From Bacillus bingmayongensis (GTDB lineage Bacteria; Bacillota; Bacilli; Bacillales; Bacillaceae_G): a DNA stretch of 64,000 bases. The notes beneath the pieces were generated by a model. It did not search any database. It was not told the origin of the DNA and saw only the letters and a program-made list of their open reading frames with translations. The stretch is from positions 1-64,000 of the forward strand of contig NZ_JH921518.1 in NCBI RefSeq assembly GCF_000299035.1, read 5' to 3'. The translations under genes were made by a program, and so were the position numbers. Shown here piece by piece: positions 1-9,857 of the stretch; position 1 is the stretch's first letter, and each line of letters opens with the position of its first letter.

Positions 1-105
1 AGGGGGTATTTTGTTTTGTTAGCTTGATAGCGATGGGGTCTCGCCACAAATCCATCAACATTTAGGTGAATTTCTAAAAGCTATGTTAGGCACCAAGATT
101 AATAT

Positions 106-146
106 AAAAAAACAGGGTTCGTGGGGCGTTTTCCCTAGCGAACCCT
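106..146 (-). terminator. Rho-independent terminator downstream of the decarboxylase
   Basis: Arms GGGTTCG (115-121) and CGAACCC (139-145) can pair, with further inner G/C pairing. Read on the minus strand they are followed by seven T residues (complement of 106-112). It lies about 115 bases past the decarboxylase stop and probably ends the cluster transcript. The flanking bases 1-105 and 147-261 contain no gene I can support. Confidence 0.7.
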
Positions 147-261
147 TTTGCATTCATATGAAAAAACAAATCAAACAAGGATAAACAAACAATTTCCCCA
201 AATGATGCGTGACTCCTCAATCTTATGTTTCATCGTTAAAAACCACTTATTTCCCAGCATA

Positions 262-1716
262 TCAAAGTTGCGGAACTGAGATAAGATGTTTGTAAGATGT
301 GCTTACTTCCTCTGCCAATGCTTTGATTTTCATCATGATTTGAAGCATTTCTTCTGTTGTCGTCCTTGGGTTGATAGAACAAAGTCGAATAACCACTTTC
401 TCTTTCAATTCGGTCGTACTTAACATGGCAAATCCTCTGTGAGTAATTTCTTCCACCAGTTTTTTGTTTATTTCATTGATTGTATCTGTTGATGCTAATT
501 CACAAGGGATATAACGAAAAGTAACAATTCCTAACTGGGCAGGTGTTACCACCTCCCAATCTTTCGCTTTCCCTAAGAACGCTTCAACTTGTTCAGCCAA
601 CATGATGCCATGATCAATTGCTTGGCGAAAAGCTGCGACTCCAAACACTTTAAAAGACAGCCACACCTTTAACGCCCTAAATCTGCGCGAAAGTTCAATT
701 CCACATTCTCCAAAATTGATTTCTTCTTCTATATAGGTTTCCGTATCCTTGATATACTCTGGGATCATACGAAATGTTTTGCTTAAGTATTGGCTGTTTC
801 TAATGAGTACACAGCCTACATCATAAGGCTGAAAAAGCCATTTATGAGGGTCCAACGTCAAGGAATCGACACGATGAATTCCTTGAAGCAAAGCACTTCC
901 TTTTTCACTGAGAATTGCCGGGGCACCATAGGCTCCATCCGCATGTAGCCATACATCTTCGTCATTACAAAGATCAGCCAACTCATTGAGGGAATCAACC
1001 GCTCCGCAATTAGTTGTTCCAGCATTAGCAATGACACAGAATGGTTTTTTCCCTTTTGTTCGATCTTCTTTTATTTGCTTTTTCAAAGCACTGACTGAAA
1101 TTCGTAAATGTTCATCCGTTTCGATTCGGCAAATTTGATGGTGTTTGAAACCCAATACTTTTAGTGCCCGATCCACAGAAAAATGAGTCTGGTCGGAAAA
1201 ATAAACAACCGCATTATCTATGTCATTATTAAGCTTGACCTGTCTAGCTACATTAAGCGCGGTTAAATTAGCCATGGAACCTCCGCTTACAAATAGCCCT
1301 TCAGCCGAATCAGGGAATCCTAACATCGATTTTAACCAATTGATTGTCGTTAATTCGATTTGCTCAGCACCTGCGCCTACTATCCAAGCTGTCGGAAATA
1401 CATTAAATCCACTTGCTAAAAAATCTGCTACTACCCCAACATAATTATTGGGACCCGGCACAAAAGCCATAAAATGAGGATGATCCACATGGGTAATCTG
1501 ATTAAACACGTTCCTATTAAGAAAATGAAGGAGCTCTTTCGGATCGGATCCGTTTTCTGGGATTGATTCAGTCAGCTTGTTTCTGAGAATATCACTATCA
1601 ATCGTTTCAGATACTGGTTTGCTTTTCAAATGATTCATATGATCAATGATCATATCAACCGCTTGATATCCTAACTGACGCATCTCTTCGGCTGATAACT
1701 GCAGGTTTTCCGTCAC
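262..1716 (-). CDS. PLP-dependent aromatic-type L-amino acid decarboxylase
   Basis: Group II pyridoxal-phosphate decarboxylase of about 484 residues, the usual length for the aromatic amino acid / tyrosine decarboxylase family. Visible motifs are the N-terminal substrate segment HPHFMAFVPGPNNYVG, the cofactor-binding HADGAYG and the Schiff-base lysine in LTLDPHKW. It should turn an aromatic amino acid (Trp, Phe or Tyr; not decided by sequence) into its arylethylamine. A GTG start at 1716 is chosen because TAGGAG sits 8 bases upstream; the earlier GTG at 1725 abuts that Shine-Dalgarno and is unlikely. It is the last gene of the cluster, behind the synthetase and separated by a hairpin. By analogy with bacillamide biosynthesis the amine would be the nucleophile used by the terminal condensation domain; that link is inference. 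Confidence 0.9.
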   Translation of the reverse strand: MTENLQLSAEEMRQLGYQAVDMIIDHMNHLKSKPVSETIDSDILRNKLTESIPENGSDPKELLHFLNRNVFNQITHVDHPHFMAFVPGPNNYVGVVADFLASGFNVFPTAWIVGAGAEQIELTTINWLKSMLGFPDSAEGLFVSGGSMANLTALNVARQVKLNNDIDNAVVYFSDQTHFSVDRALKVLGFKHHQICRIETDEHLRISVSALKKQIKEDRTKGKKPFCVIANAGTTNCGAVDSLNELADLCNDEDVWLHADGAYGAPAILSEKGSALLQGIHRVDSLTLDPHKWLFQPYDVGCVLIRNSQYLSKTFRMIPEYIKDTETYIEEEINFGECGIELSRRFRALKVWLSFKVFGVAAFRQAIDHGIMLAEQVEAFLGKAKDWEVVTPAQLGIVTFRYIPCELASTDTINEINKKLVEEITHRGFAMLSTTELKEKVVIRLCSINPRTTTEEMLQIMMKIKALAEEVSTSYKHLISVPQL

Positions 1717-1739
1717 TTGTTTCACTCCTATTCTATTTT

Positions 1740-1765
1740 AAAAGGCGAGTTGTTGCTCGCCTTTT
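1740..1765 (-). terminator. Hairpin between synthetase and decarboxylase genes
   Basis: Perfect stem AAAGGCGAG (1741-1749) / CTCGCCTTT (1756-1764), followed on the minus strand by TTTTAAAAT. It fills most of the 55-base gap between the two genes and sits just before the decarboxylase ribosome binding site. It could partly terminate transcription so that less decarboxylase is made than synthetase, or protect the upstream mRNA 3' end. Confidence 0.65.
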
Positions 1766-1771
1766 CATTTT

Positions 1772-4700
1772 TTATAATTGGTAATCGCCGATCGTCTGTG
1801 TTGGATTATGAACAATCGTTTTAATTAACGTATGGAGGTGATTCAATATTTCCTGTACTTGCTCCGCTTCATAGATATTTTGATCATATCCAAACTTCAT
1901 TGTAAGTTTCTCTTCAGGGAAGCACATAATTCCGTACTTCACATGCGGCTCATCAACGACTTGGTAATCTGTGATGGCAAAATTTCTGTTCTCATTTGAA
2001 GAGAAAATGGATGGGTTAGTTGGATAGTTTTCAAACACCCAAAGATGGTCGGTCAACTGATCGTTCAACTCACTTTGTTTTTGAATCTCAACAAATGAAT
2101 AGTAAGCATACTCATTACATTTCAATGTTTCTTGTTGAACTTTTTGCAGGAGATCCACAAAAGATTGCGTTTCTTCCCAGGCTACTCGGATAGGCAAAAC
2201 ATTTGTGAACAGACCAAACATATTTTCAATCCCTTCCACTTTGGGAGGTCTGACCGATACCAGATTGGGTAATACTACTTCTTTCGTTCCATTGTATTTG
2301 CCAAGCAATATACCCCATACAGCTAGTAAAGCCGAATTCATGGTTACATGGTGTTTGGTTACAAATGTCTGTAACTGATTGGTCAGATCCTCATCTAACG
2401 TTAAATCCATAAATGTGAAGCTTAACCCTTTACTTTGAGTTGGTACTTTCTTTTTGGGAATGCTGATTTTCCGATTATACCCTGATAAATAATGGCGCCA
2501 AAAATGGCGTGCTTTCTCATGGTCTTGCGCTAAAGTCCAGTCAATGAATGCTTGAAAAGGCTTTGCTGGAGGTAATTCCACTGTAGTTCCCGCATTTTTC
2601 GCTTCATAAAGTTGGAATAATTCGTCTAACAAAATACTGACACTCCAACCATCACACAATAGATGATGGGCACTCCAAACTACCTTATACTCGGCATTGC
2701 CTAGTTGAAATACACAAAGACGGGTCATGAGTTCATCATTTTTGAATCCTCGATCTAAATTTTCACTCATCCACTGGTCCAAGCATTCCTGCTGCTCTTG
2801 TCTCGTCATCTCAATCAAGCTTTGTACCTCTGAAATCATTTGAACATCATGTAACACAGCTTGCCAAGGTTGTTCTTGTTCACCTTGCACAATGATCGTT
2901 CTTAGAGAATCATGACGATTAACTAATTGTTGAAAACACTGAGTAAAGAGATCTACATCCAGTTGCCCCTCAAGTGTCCAAATCGTTTGTTCAAAATAAG
3001 CATTGGTATCAGGTTCAGCTACAGCATGTTCATAAATAACTTGTTGGAAGGGTGCCAATGGATAGATTCGTTCTATTTTTATATCCGGCATTTTTTCTTG
3101 TATTTTGTTAAGCGTATGTTGATTAAGCTGTTTATCTCTAACATTCAGTGATGTAACTTTATTTTCTTTCTTTTTGTTTATATCGTCTGTTTGTGAGTGT
3201 AAAGGATGGTCTAGCCTCTTAACAAAATGAACCATGTCACCTAATATAGGGAAGGCAAATAGATTTTTTGGCTCTAACTGAAATCCTTGTCTATAAAGTC
3301 TTACAGAAACTTGAATGGCCTTAATCGAATCGCCACCCAAAGCAAAGAAATGATCATTTACTCCGATTTGGTCTACTTTGAGCACTTCTTGCCATACACT
3401 GGTCAATATTTTTTCCATTTCAGTTTTTGGAGCAATATACACATCATTTTTTTGTTTCTCCGGAGCAGGAAGCGCCTTTCGATCTAATTTTCCATTAGGG
3501 GTCAAGGGTAGTCGCTCCAAATAAACAAAATAAGAAGGGATCATGTACTCTGGCAAGTGGTCTCGCAAATGTTTTCGTAGTTCTTTTGTACTGATATCTT
3601 GCTCAGTTACCACATACGCGACTAAAAATTTTATCCCATTCTCATCTGTCTGGTCAATCACTACAGCTTGGTCTACTTGGTTGTAAGTGAGAAGGCAATG
3701 GGCGATCTCTTCTAACTCCACTCGATATCCTTGAATTTTGACTTGGTAATCTTGGCGTCCTAAAAATTCAATATATCCCTCGGGATGCATCCTGCCACAA
3801 TCCCCTGTCTTGTAAATAAGACCAAGGTCTGGATGTGACACAAACACTTCGTTCGTTTTCTGTTCATCATTCAAATATCCTTGAGCAAGACCCACTCCCC
3901 CAATATATAAATCACCGATCACACCAACTGGGCACATTTTCTTATCGTAGTTCAACACATAATACGTTTGGTTTGCCAAAGGCATCCCATATGGAATGCT
4001 GTTCCAGTGTGCTTCCACCTGTTTGACTGGATAATAAATCGACCAAATTGATGCTTCTGTTGCCCCTCCCAGTGAAATTACTTCCGCGATCGGGAAATGT
4101 CGTTTTATTTTTTCTGGTAAAGGGAGTGGAATCCAATCCCCACTATGTAAGACCAAACGCAAGGAAGAATTTTCAAAATGAGAACCTACCTGATCCAATG
4201 CCAAATCCATGATTGCAGGTACTGTATTCCAGATCGTAATTCCTCTGCGTTCGACCGTACGGATCAGCTCTTGCATGTCTCTCGGATCACGAATCATTAC
4301 CAACATTGCACCTGTACTTAACGCTCCAAAAATATCGTATACAGACAGGTCAAAACACATGGAGGAGATACCAATAATGCGATCGTCTTCATTCACCTGA
4401 TATTTTTGATTGATATCTTGAATGGTATTTGCAACCGCTTGGTGAGTAATGATCACTCCTTTTGGTTTTCCGGTACTTCCTGAAGTATAGATAATATAGG
4501 AAAGATCTTCCGGACCAGCAATGGTAGGCAGATCTTCGGTTGCATATAATGACAGATGTTTCTCTTCATAAAGACCAGGTTCCAACAAAAGTTTGCATGA
4601 GCTATTTTCTAAGATATATGTTTGTCGATCTGGTGGATGATCGGGATCGATAGGTACATAAGCAGCACCCGCTTTTAATATCCCCATCATATTAACAATC

Positions 4701-7700
4701 GTATCAACCCGTCTCTGTGCCAAAATACCAACTTTGTCACCTAGACCAATCCCTTGTTCTTGCAAATAGTGAGCAACTTGATTGGAGCGTTGATGAAGGT
4801 CCAAGTAAGTTAACCACTCTTGTTCAAAGACCACTGCCACTTGATCTGGTATACGTTGTACTTGGTCTGCAAACAATTGATACAGGGTAGTCGAAGGTAT
4901 TTTTTCTGTTGTCTGATTATACTGCTCAATTAAAGTCTGATCCGATTTTTTCACTTGCAAAGAGGTTACGTCTCTTTGTTTCACCAATTGTTCCAACAGA
5001 TCGACAAATTGAGAAAACATTGCTTCCATCACATCAACATCAAACAATTCTTCTACATAGTTCCAGCTAATCAATAACTCTCCATTTTTTTCAATTACCA
5101 CATTATCCAAATACACTTGTGGAGTCCGAGCGTGAATATGGTGGAGAGAGCCAAGCTGCTCCCAAGCAAAAGCACCCGCGCCTGCTAGCATCGAGGTGAA
5201 AACAATTGGCATGACTGCTTTTGGTCTCATTTGGTGATATCGAGTAAAATCTCGAATAAAGTTAACTCCATCATAATGACGATGTTCAAGTCCATCTAAT
5301 AAAGTCGATTGAGTTTGCTCCACTCTGGTAAAGAAAGATTCCTCTGGATTCACATTCACGTCCAACAAGATGAGTGAAGTGAAATCTCCCACAATCTGCT
5401 CTACTTCTTCATGAACAGGATAACGGTTAAATACAGTCAGATTCATTGCCAATCGATGTTGATTACTCCAATATGCCAACACTTCTCCATATATCGTACA
5501 AAGAAGTGCGGAAGGAGTTACTTCTTTCTCTTGTGCTAGCTTCCGTAACTTCGTCCATTTGTCTTTGTCCAAGATCTTAGTAAGTGATTGAAAGTTAGGG
5601 GTAGCAATCTCTGCTGGATCCTTTTTTAACAGCAGAGAAGGCGCAAATGGAAAGTCAGGCAGCTTACTTGTCCAATAATCTTTTGCTTTTTTATATTCTT
5701 TGCTTTGTTCCATTTCATCATAGATGAACATGTAATCTTGAAAATCAAAAGAAAGAGATTCCAATCTTTGATCTGGTTTGTGATAATAATGCAACAAATC
5801 ATGTCCAACGATGTTCATGCTTGCCCCGTCCATCAATAAAGCATCATATCGAAAACATAACAAATAAGTGTCTTCTTTTAAAAGAAAGGCTTTTAATTCA
5901 AACAAAGGCCATTGCCCCAAAGGAAATACATGGTTGGTCATTCGAGAACGTTCTTCTTGCAATCGAACATTTTGTTTCCCATCATCTAAACCAATGAGAT
6001 TTTCTATTTCAATCTGATAATCAGGAACGTCTTGTAAGATTTGCTGTTTTCCCTCTGGCAAGATCACAGCTCGTAACATAGGATGGCGCTGAATTACCTT
6101 TTGGAAACTTTGCGAAAGCCGATTGATATCCAATTTTGTTTCATATTCAAAATACGTTTGAGGTGAAATGCCGCTTAATTCAAACTGCGGATTACGCCCT
6201 AACATGTAAGCTGTCTGAACTTCTGTTAAGGAAAATGGCTTGGACAAATCTTTAACACGGGTTGGTGTTTTATCTAGGCTTTCTTCTTTCTGCTCCACTT
6301 CTACACAAGAACTAAGTTGAGCAATCGTGGGATGGTTAAAAATATCTCTTGTACTTACTTTCAGGTGGTCTTTTCCTAATAAATTGATAATCTGTAGTGT
6401 CTTAATCGACTCTCCTCCTAAGACAAAAAAGTTATCATGAATACCGATCCGCTCAATCTCCATCACTTTTTCCCATGCTTGCACCAATTTCTGTTCGATT
6501 TGATTTCGTGGGGCGACATATGGGGTGGATATTTGATCTGTTTGAGTTAAATCCAACAACCTTTTTCGATCCACTTTTCCATTTGGATTCAGTGGAATCT
6601 CTTTTACCTGAATCATTTTTTCGGGAATCATAAACTCAGGCAATTTATTGCTTAGATATTTTCTGAGCTTTTCAAAAGGGATCTTCTTATCCGATTGATA
6701 GTAAGCAGCTAACAATTTTCTATTTCCATCTACCTGATCAACAACAATAGCTCGGCTTATCTCTGGATGTCTCTTTAGCTGCGCCTCGATTTCCCCTATT
6801 TCAATCCGATATCCCCGTATTTTCACCTGATGATCCATTCGACCGAGATATTCAAGTTCTCCATTAGGTAACCATCGGACGAGATCACCAGTACGATACA
6901 TCATTTCTCCCGTCACAAAAGGATTCGGGACAAATTTTTCATCTGTCAATTTAGATTTGCCAAGATAACCTCGAGCTACCGCCACTCCGGCAATACCGAG
7001 CTCTCCCGGCATTCCCCAAGGTTTCATTTGACCATATTTATTTAATACATAAGAACGATAATTGGGATTAGGTTTCCCGATCGTCACTTCTTTGGCAGTA
7101 CTCAAATCTTTTACTGTTGCACAAATGGTTGTTTCTGTCGGACCATAGATATTTAAAATTTGCGCTTCGCTAATGCTTCGAATTTTTTCAATCAAATCAA
7201 TCGAAAATGCTTCTCCTGCTAACAAAATGGCCTTTAAATCTCTTAGAAACTCTGCCCCTTCTGGATCACTCAAAATCAATTCCATTCGCGATGGGGTCGA
7301 TTCCCATAAATCCACCTTATGTTCTTTGACCAAATGAGCCAATTCTTTTGTTGCAAACTGTCCCTCTGTAGCAATGACTACTTTCGAGCCTTGAGTTAAA
7401 GGGATACATATTTCTAACAGAGATATATCAAAAGAAACACTAGCAAGAAACAAGAACGACTGATTATCTTTTAGCTTTTCTCTCATAATGCTTAAGAAAT
7501 GGACGAGGGATCTCTGTTCCACCATTACGCCTTTTGGATTTCCTGTTGATCCTGATGTGTAAATAACATAAGCCAAATCATTAGGTTCACTTTCTCGATC
7601 TAGATTGCTTTCTTCACCTTGGAAGAGATGTTCCTCATCAAGATACAACACCTCACCGGAAAATTGCGGCAATTCTTTCTCTGTTCGCTTGCTCAGTAAC

Positions 7701-8815
7701 CATTTTGCTTGACTATCTTGTAACATATATTCAATTCGTTCACTGGGATAGTGAGGATCGATTGGTAGATAAGCCCCACCGGCTTTTAAAATCCCCATCA
7801 TGCCAATGATCATTTCCAATGATCGATCTACCATAACCCCAATAATACTTTCTTTGGATACACCCTTACTTTGAAGAACAGAAGCTAATTGATTTGCTTT
7901 CTTATTCAATTCTCTATATGTCAAAGATTGATCATTACAAATGACAGCAATTTGATCTGGGGTTTTCAACACTTGCTCCTCAAACAAATCCTGAAATGTT
8001 TGAGACAAGTCTATGCCCATCTGAACTTGACTAAATCCTTCTAGCAACTCTTTTTCTTCTTCCGAAATGATACTGATATCTTTCACAGCCAGATCAGGAT
8101 TTCTCAACACTTGCTCTAAAACATAAAGATAAGATTTGACAAACTGTTGCAAAGGAAAAAGAAAATGAGAATTGCAAGAAATTTGAAATTCAAATTCATT
8201 ATGTTTTTCATTCCATTTTCTTTGTATCCAGATGGCTAATTCATTCTCTGAGCATTCTTCTAGTGAACTCTTATTATGTAATCCTTCCATCCCCAAAACG
8301 ATTTGAAATGGATTTGAATAGAGCTTCGCTAATAATTCAGAGAGTGGATAACGCTGATTTTCATAACCAAGTAAAGTCGTTTGTTGGACCTGTTCCACTA
8401 CTTGCTTAAAGGAGTGATGGAGATGGATTTCAGTTCCTATAGGAAGCAAATCATTCAGATTCTCTCTTTGTTCGTGATCTTTTCCGATTACAGGAACCCC
8501 GATTGTGATCCTTTCTTGGTCTGTATAATGTACCAAGCAAACCCTTAAAGCAGCCTGTAACCAGCTAAATAAAAATACATCCTGTGACTTACTTACTTTT
8601 TGTAAACTTTGACTAAGCTCTGCATTCATTATGACTTGAACACGGTCGCATGGATTGTCTTTATTCATTTGATAACCGCTATTAAATAACGAAAAATCAG
8701 GTACATCGAAAGATAATTGCTCCTTCCAAAACGATTCTGCCACTTTATACTCATGAATCGAACTCCGATCTTTGATGTGCATTTTTATCTTTAGCCCCCT
8801 AACATTAATTTCCAT
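1772..8815 (-). CDS. Nonribosomal peptide synthetase, (half C)-A-PCP-Cy-A(Cys)-PCP-C
   Basis: A 2347-residue synthetase. Residues 1-265 resemble only the C-terminal half of a condensation domain and lack HHxxxDG. A1 spans about 275-765, with YTSGSTG and a specificity code read as D463-I-L-E-L-A-I-I (substrate unclear, perhaps a small residue). PCP1 has LGGES (Ser803). A heterocyclization domain (about 858-1290) has FSLTEVQTAYMLGR, RHPML, DALLMDG in place of HHxxxDG, VMPIVFTS and TPQVYLDN. A2 (about 1312-1785) has the code D1489-L-Y-N-L-S-L-I, the textbook cysteine code. PCP2 has LGGDS (Ser1830). The final condensation domain (about 1912-2347) keeps the intact motif HHLLCDG. There is no thioesterase or reductase. 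Expected chemistry: acyl/aminoacyl-Cys, cyclised to a thiazoline and released by attack of an amine. The oxidoreductase stop abuts this ATG (TAGATG), so translation is probably coupled; M12 (8782), preceded by AGGGGG, is an alternative start. Confidence 0.95.
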   Translation of the reverse strand: MEINVRGLKIKMHIKDRSSIHEYKVAESFWKEQLSFDVPDFSLFNSGYQMNKDNPCDRVQVIMNAELSQSLQKVSKSQDVFLFSWLQAALRVCLVHYTDQERITIGVPVIGKDHEQRENLNDLLPIGTEIHLHHSFKQVVEQVQQTTLLGYENQRYPLSELLAKLYSNPFQIVLGMEGLHNKSSLEECSENELAIWIQRKWNEKHNEFEFQISCNSHFLFPLQQFVKSYLYVLEQVLRNPDLAVKDISIISEEEKELLEGFSQVQMGIDLSQTFQDLFEEQVLKTPDQIAVICNDQSLTYRELNKKANQLASVLQSKGVSKESIIGVMVDRSLEMIIGMMGILKAGGAYLPIDPHYPSERIEYMLQDSQAKWLLSKRTEKELPQFSGEVLYLDEEHLFQGEESNLDRESEPNDLAYVIYTSGSTGNPKGVMVEQRSLVHFLSIMREKLKDNQSFLFLASVSFDISLLEICIPLTQGSKVVIATEGQFATKELAHLVKEHKVDLWESTPSRMELILSDPEGAEFLRDLKAILLAGEAFSIDLIEKIRSISEAQILNIYGPTETTICATVKDLSTAKEVTIGKPNPNYRSYVLNKYGQMKPWGMPGELGIAGVAVARGYLGKSKLTDEKFVPNPFVTGEMMYRTGDLVRWLPNGELEYLGRMDHQVKIRGYRIEIGEIEAQLKRHPEISRAIVVDQVDGNRKLLAAYYQSDKKIPFEKLRKYLSNKLPEFMIPEKMIQVKEIPLNPNGKVDRKRLLDLTQTDQISTPYVAPRNQIEQKLVQAWEKVMEIERIGIHDNFFVLGGESIKTLQIINLLGKDHLKVSTRDIFNHPTIAQLSSCVEVEQKEESLDKTPTRVKDLSKPFSLTEVQTAYMLGRNPQFELSGISPQTYFEYETKLDINRLSQSFQKVIQRHPMLRAVILPEGKQQILQDVPDYQIEIENLIGLDDGKQNVRLQEERSRMTNHVFPLGQWPLFELKAFLLKEDTYLLCFRYDALLMDGASMNIVGHDLLHYYHKPDQRLESLSFDFQDYMFIYDEMEQSKEYKKAKDYWTSKLPDFPFAPSLLLKKDPAEIATPNFQSLTKILDKDKWTKLRKLAQEKEVTPSALLCTIYGEVLAYWSNQHRLAMNLTVFNRYPVHEEVEQIVGDFTSLILLDVNVNPEESFFTRVEQTQSTLLDGLEHRHYDGVNFIRDFTRYHQMRPKAVMPIVFTSMLAGAGAFAWEQLGSLHHIHARTPQVYLDNVVIEKNGELLISWNYVEELFDVDVMEAMFSQFVDLLEQLVKQRDVTSLQVKKSDQTLIEQYNQTTEKIPSTTLYQLFADQVQRIPDQVAVVFEQEWLTYLDLHQRSNQVAHYLQEQGIGLGDKVGILAQRRVDTIVNMMGILKAGAAYVPIDPDHPPDRQTYILENSSCKLLLEPGLYEEKHLSLYATEDLPTIAGPEDLSYIIYTSGSTGKPKGVIITHQAVANTIQDINQKYQVNEDDRIIGISSMCFDLSVYDIFGALSTGAMLVMIRDPRDMQELIRTVERRGITIWNTVPAIMDLALDQVGSHFENSSLRLVLHSGDWIPLPLPEKIKRHFPIAEVISLGGATEASIWSIYYPVKQVEAHWNSIPYGMPLANQTYYVLNYDKKMCPVGVIGDLYIGGVGLAQGYLNDEQKTNEVFVSHPDLGLIYKTGDCGRMHPEGYIEFLGRQDYQVKIQGYRVELEEIAHCLLTYNQVDQAVVIDQTDENGIKFLVAYVVTEQDISTKELRKHLRDHLPEYMIPSYFVYLERLPLTPNGKLDRKALPAPEKQKNDVYIAPKTEMEKILTSVWQEVLKVDQIGVNDHFFALGGDSIKAIQVSVRLYRQGFQLEPKNLFAFPILGDMVHFVKRLDHPLHSQTDDINKKKENKVTSLNVRDKQLNQHTLNKIQEKMPDIKIERIYPLAPFQQVIYEHAVAEPDTNAYFEQTIWTLEGQLDVDLFTQCFQQLVNRHDSLRTIIVQGEQEQPWQAVLHDVQMISEVQSLIEMTRQEQQECLDQWMSENLDRGFKNDELMTRLCVFQLGNAEYKVVWSAHHLLCDGWSVSILLDELFQLYEAKNAGTTVELPPAKPFQAFIDWTLAQDHEKARHFWRHYLSGYNRKISIPKKKVPTQSKGLSFTFMDLTLDEDLTNQLQTFVTKHHVTMNSALLAVWGILLGKYNGTKEVVLPNLVSVRPPKVEGIENMFGLFTNVLPIRVAWEETQSFVDLLQKVQQETLKCNEYAYYSFVEIQKQSELNDQLTDHLWVFENYPTNPSIFSSNENRNFAITDYQVVDEPHVKYGIMCFPEEKLTMKFGYDQNIYEAEQVQEILNHLHTLIKTIVHNPTQTIGDYQL

Positions 8816-9793
8816 CTATTCGCTAATTTTTAACCCAACTTCAATCCCGTGGAGAAATACTTGATGGTTATCCAAACTTAAAAAGCGATGAATATCCTCA
8901 AATTTCATATGCCCAACGGAACAAACTCCCAAGTTTAATGTCTCAGCTACCATATTTAACGTAGCAGTGATGATGCCTGATTCAATGCAAGAAAATAAAT
9001 ATCCATCTGAACCATATTTAGGCATGGAAGCGCGCGCATTATAGACTAGATAAACCGAAAAGGCAGACTGGGTAAATAATTCCTGGTTAATCATCTCATG
9101 ATCACTCTTGATTACTTGGTCAATGTTGTTTACCAACAAAAGACTATTCTCTGATGGGCTATAATAATAAAAACCAGCTTTCATACCTTCTACACGTTTC
9201 GGTTTTATATAGACAAAAATATCAATGGGATAAACTCCACCCGCACTGGCGTAATGGTAGTAGATTTTTTCTTCTTTCCTCTGTTTTAAAGTAGAAAACA
9301 GTTGCCCGAATTCTGAAAAAGGTACAGGATTTTTCATATCAAATTGGCGGCAAGATCTACGCTCCCTGATCATGGCAGGAAGTTCATCTTTTGTTTCAAG
9401 TTGAATTCCGGTTGACCTCGCAGCGGGATGCATTCGATTTAATTGTTCACTGATATACTTATCTAGATCATCTTTAGAGAAGCGAATCTGATCGCTATAT
9501 GGATTCGGAAAAATTTTTTCTTGTGTGGAGAATACTTCTCTTGGATGTAATATGTTACTTACTAACACCCGATTCTTTATCATAAGTTCTACTATTTTTT
9601 GTGCCTCTTCTTCATTCCCTAACGAAAAGCGCTCTAATAGCTGACTGATCGTCACCCCCTTTTGGGCAAGAAAATAAAACTCAGGAAACCACTCAGACAT
9701 AACTCCTGTATATCTCGTTTCTCCTATCAAAACTTCATTATGCAACTTCTCCCAATGCTTAATAGGAGACCAATAATAAATTTGCTCGCTCAT
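8816..9793 (-). CDS. SagB-type FMN-dependent dehydrogenase (putative thiazoline oxidase)
   Basis: About 325 residues: an N-terminal segment of roughly 95 residues resembling the extra domain of peptide-modifying oxidases, then a nitroreductase-fold domain with RERRSCRQF (FMN phosphate binding), SAGGVYPIDIFVY and a C-terminal LNLGVCSVG segment, all typical of the SagB family. SagB enzymes oxidise azoline rings to azoles using FMN. Directly upstream of a synthetase with Cy and Cys-activating domains, thiazoline to thiazole oxidation is the natural assignment (inference). Start placed at 9793, where GGAGGGG lies just upstream; an in-frame ATG at 9805 overlaps that Shine-Dalgarno. The stop codon abuts the synthetase ATG. 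Confidence 0.88.
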   Translation of the reverse strand: MSEQIYYWSPIKHWEKLHNEVLIGETRYTGVMSEWFPEFYFLAQKGVTISQLLERFSLGNEEEAQKIVELMIKNRVLVSNILHPREVFSTQEKIFPNPYSDQIRFSKDDLDKYISEQLNRMHPAARSTGIQLETKDELPAMIRERRSCRQFDMKNPVPFSEFGQLFSTLKQRKEEKIYYHYASAGGVYPIDIFVYIKPKRVEGMKAGFYYYSPSENSLLLVNNIDQVIKSDHEMINQELFTQSAFSVYLVYNARASMPKYGSDGYLFSCIESGIITATLNMVAETLNLGVCSVGHMKFEDIHRFLSLDNHQVFLHGIEVGLKISE

Positions 9794-9857
9794 ATTCCCC
9801 TCCATAAAAGGTTAATTTTTTTAAAAATACAATCTTCCAATCCACAAAAAACGACCT

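Noticed and set aside
1-180. A plus-strand open stretch (DSDGVSPQIHQHLGEFLKAM and onward) ending near 183
   Set aside because: No start or ribosome binding site inside the window and no family resemblance; it overlaps the decarboxylase terminator. It could be the tail of a gene or IS to the left, but I cannot support it.
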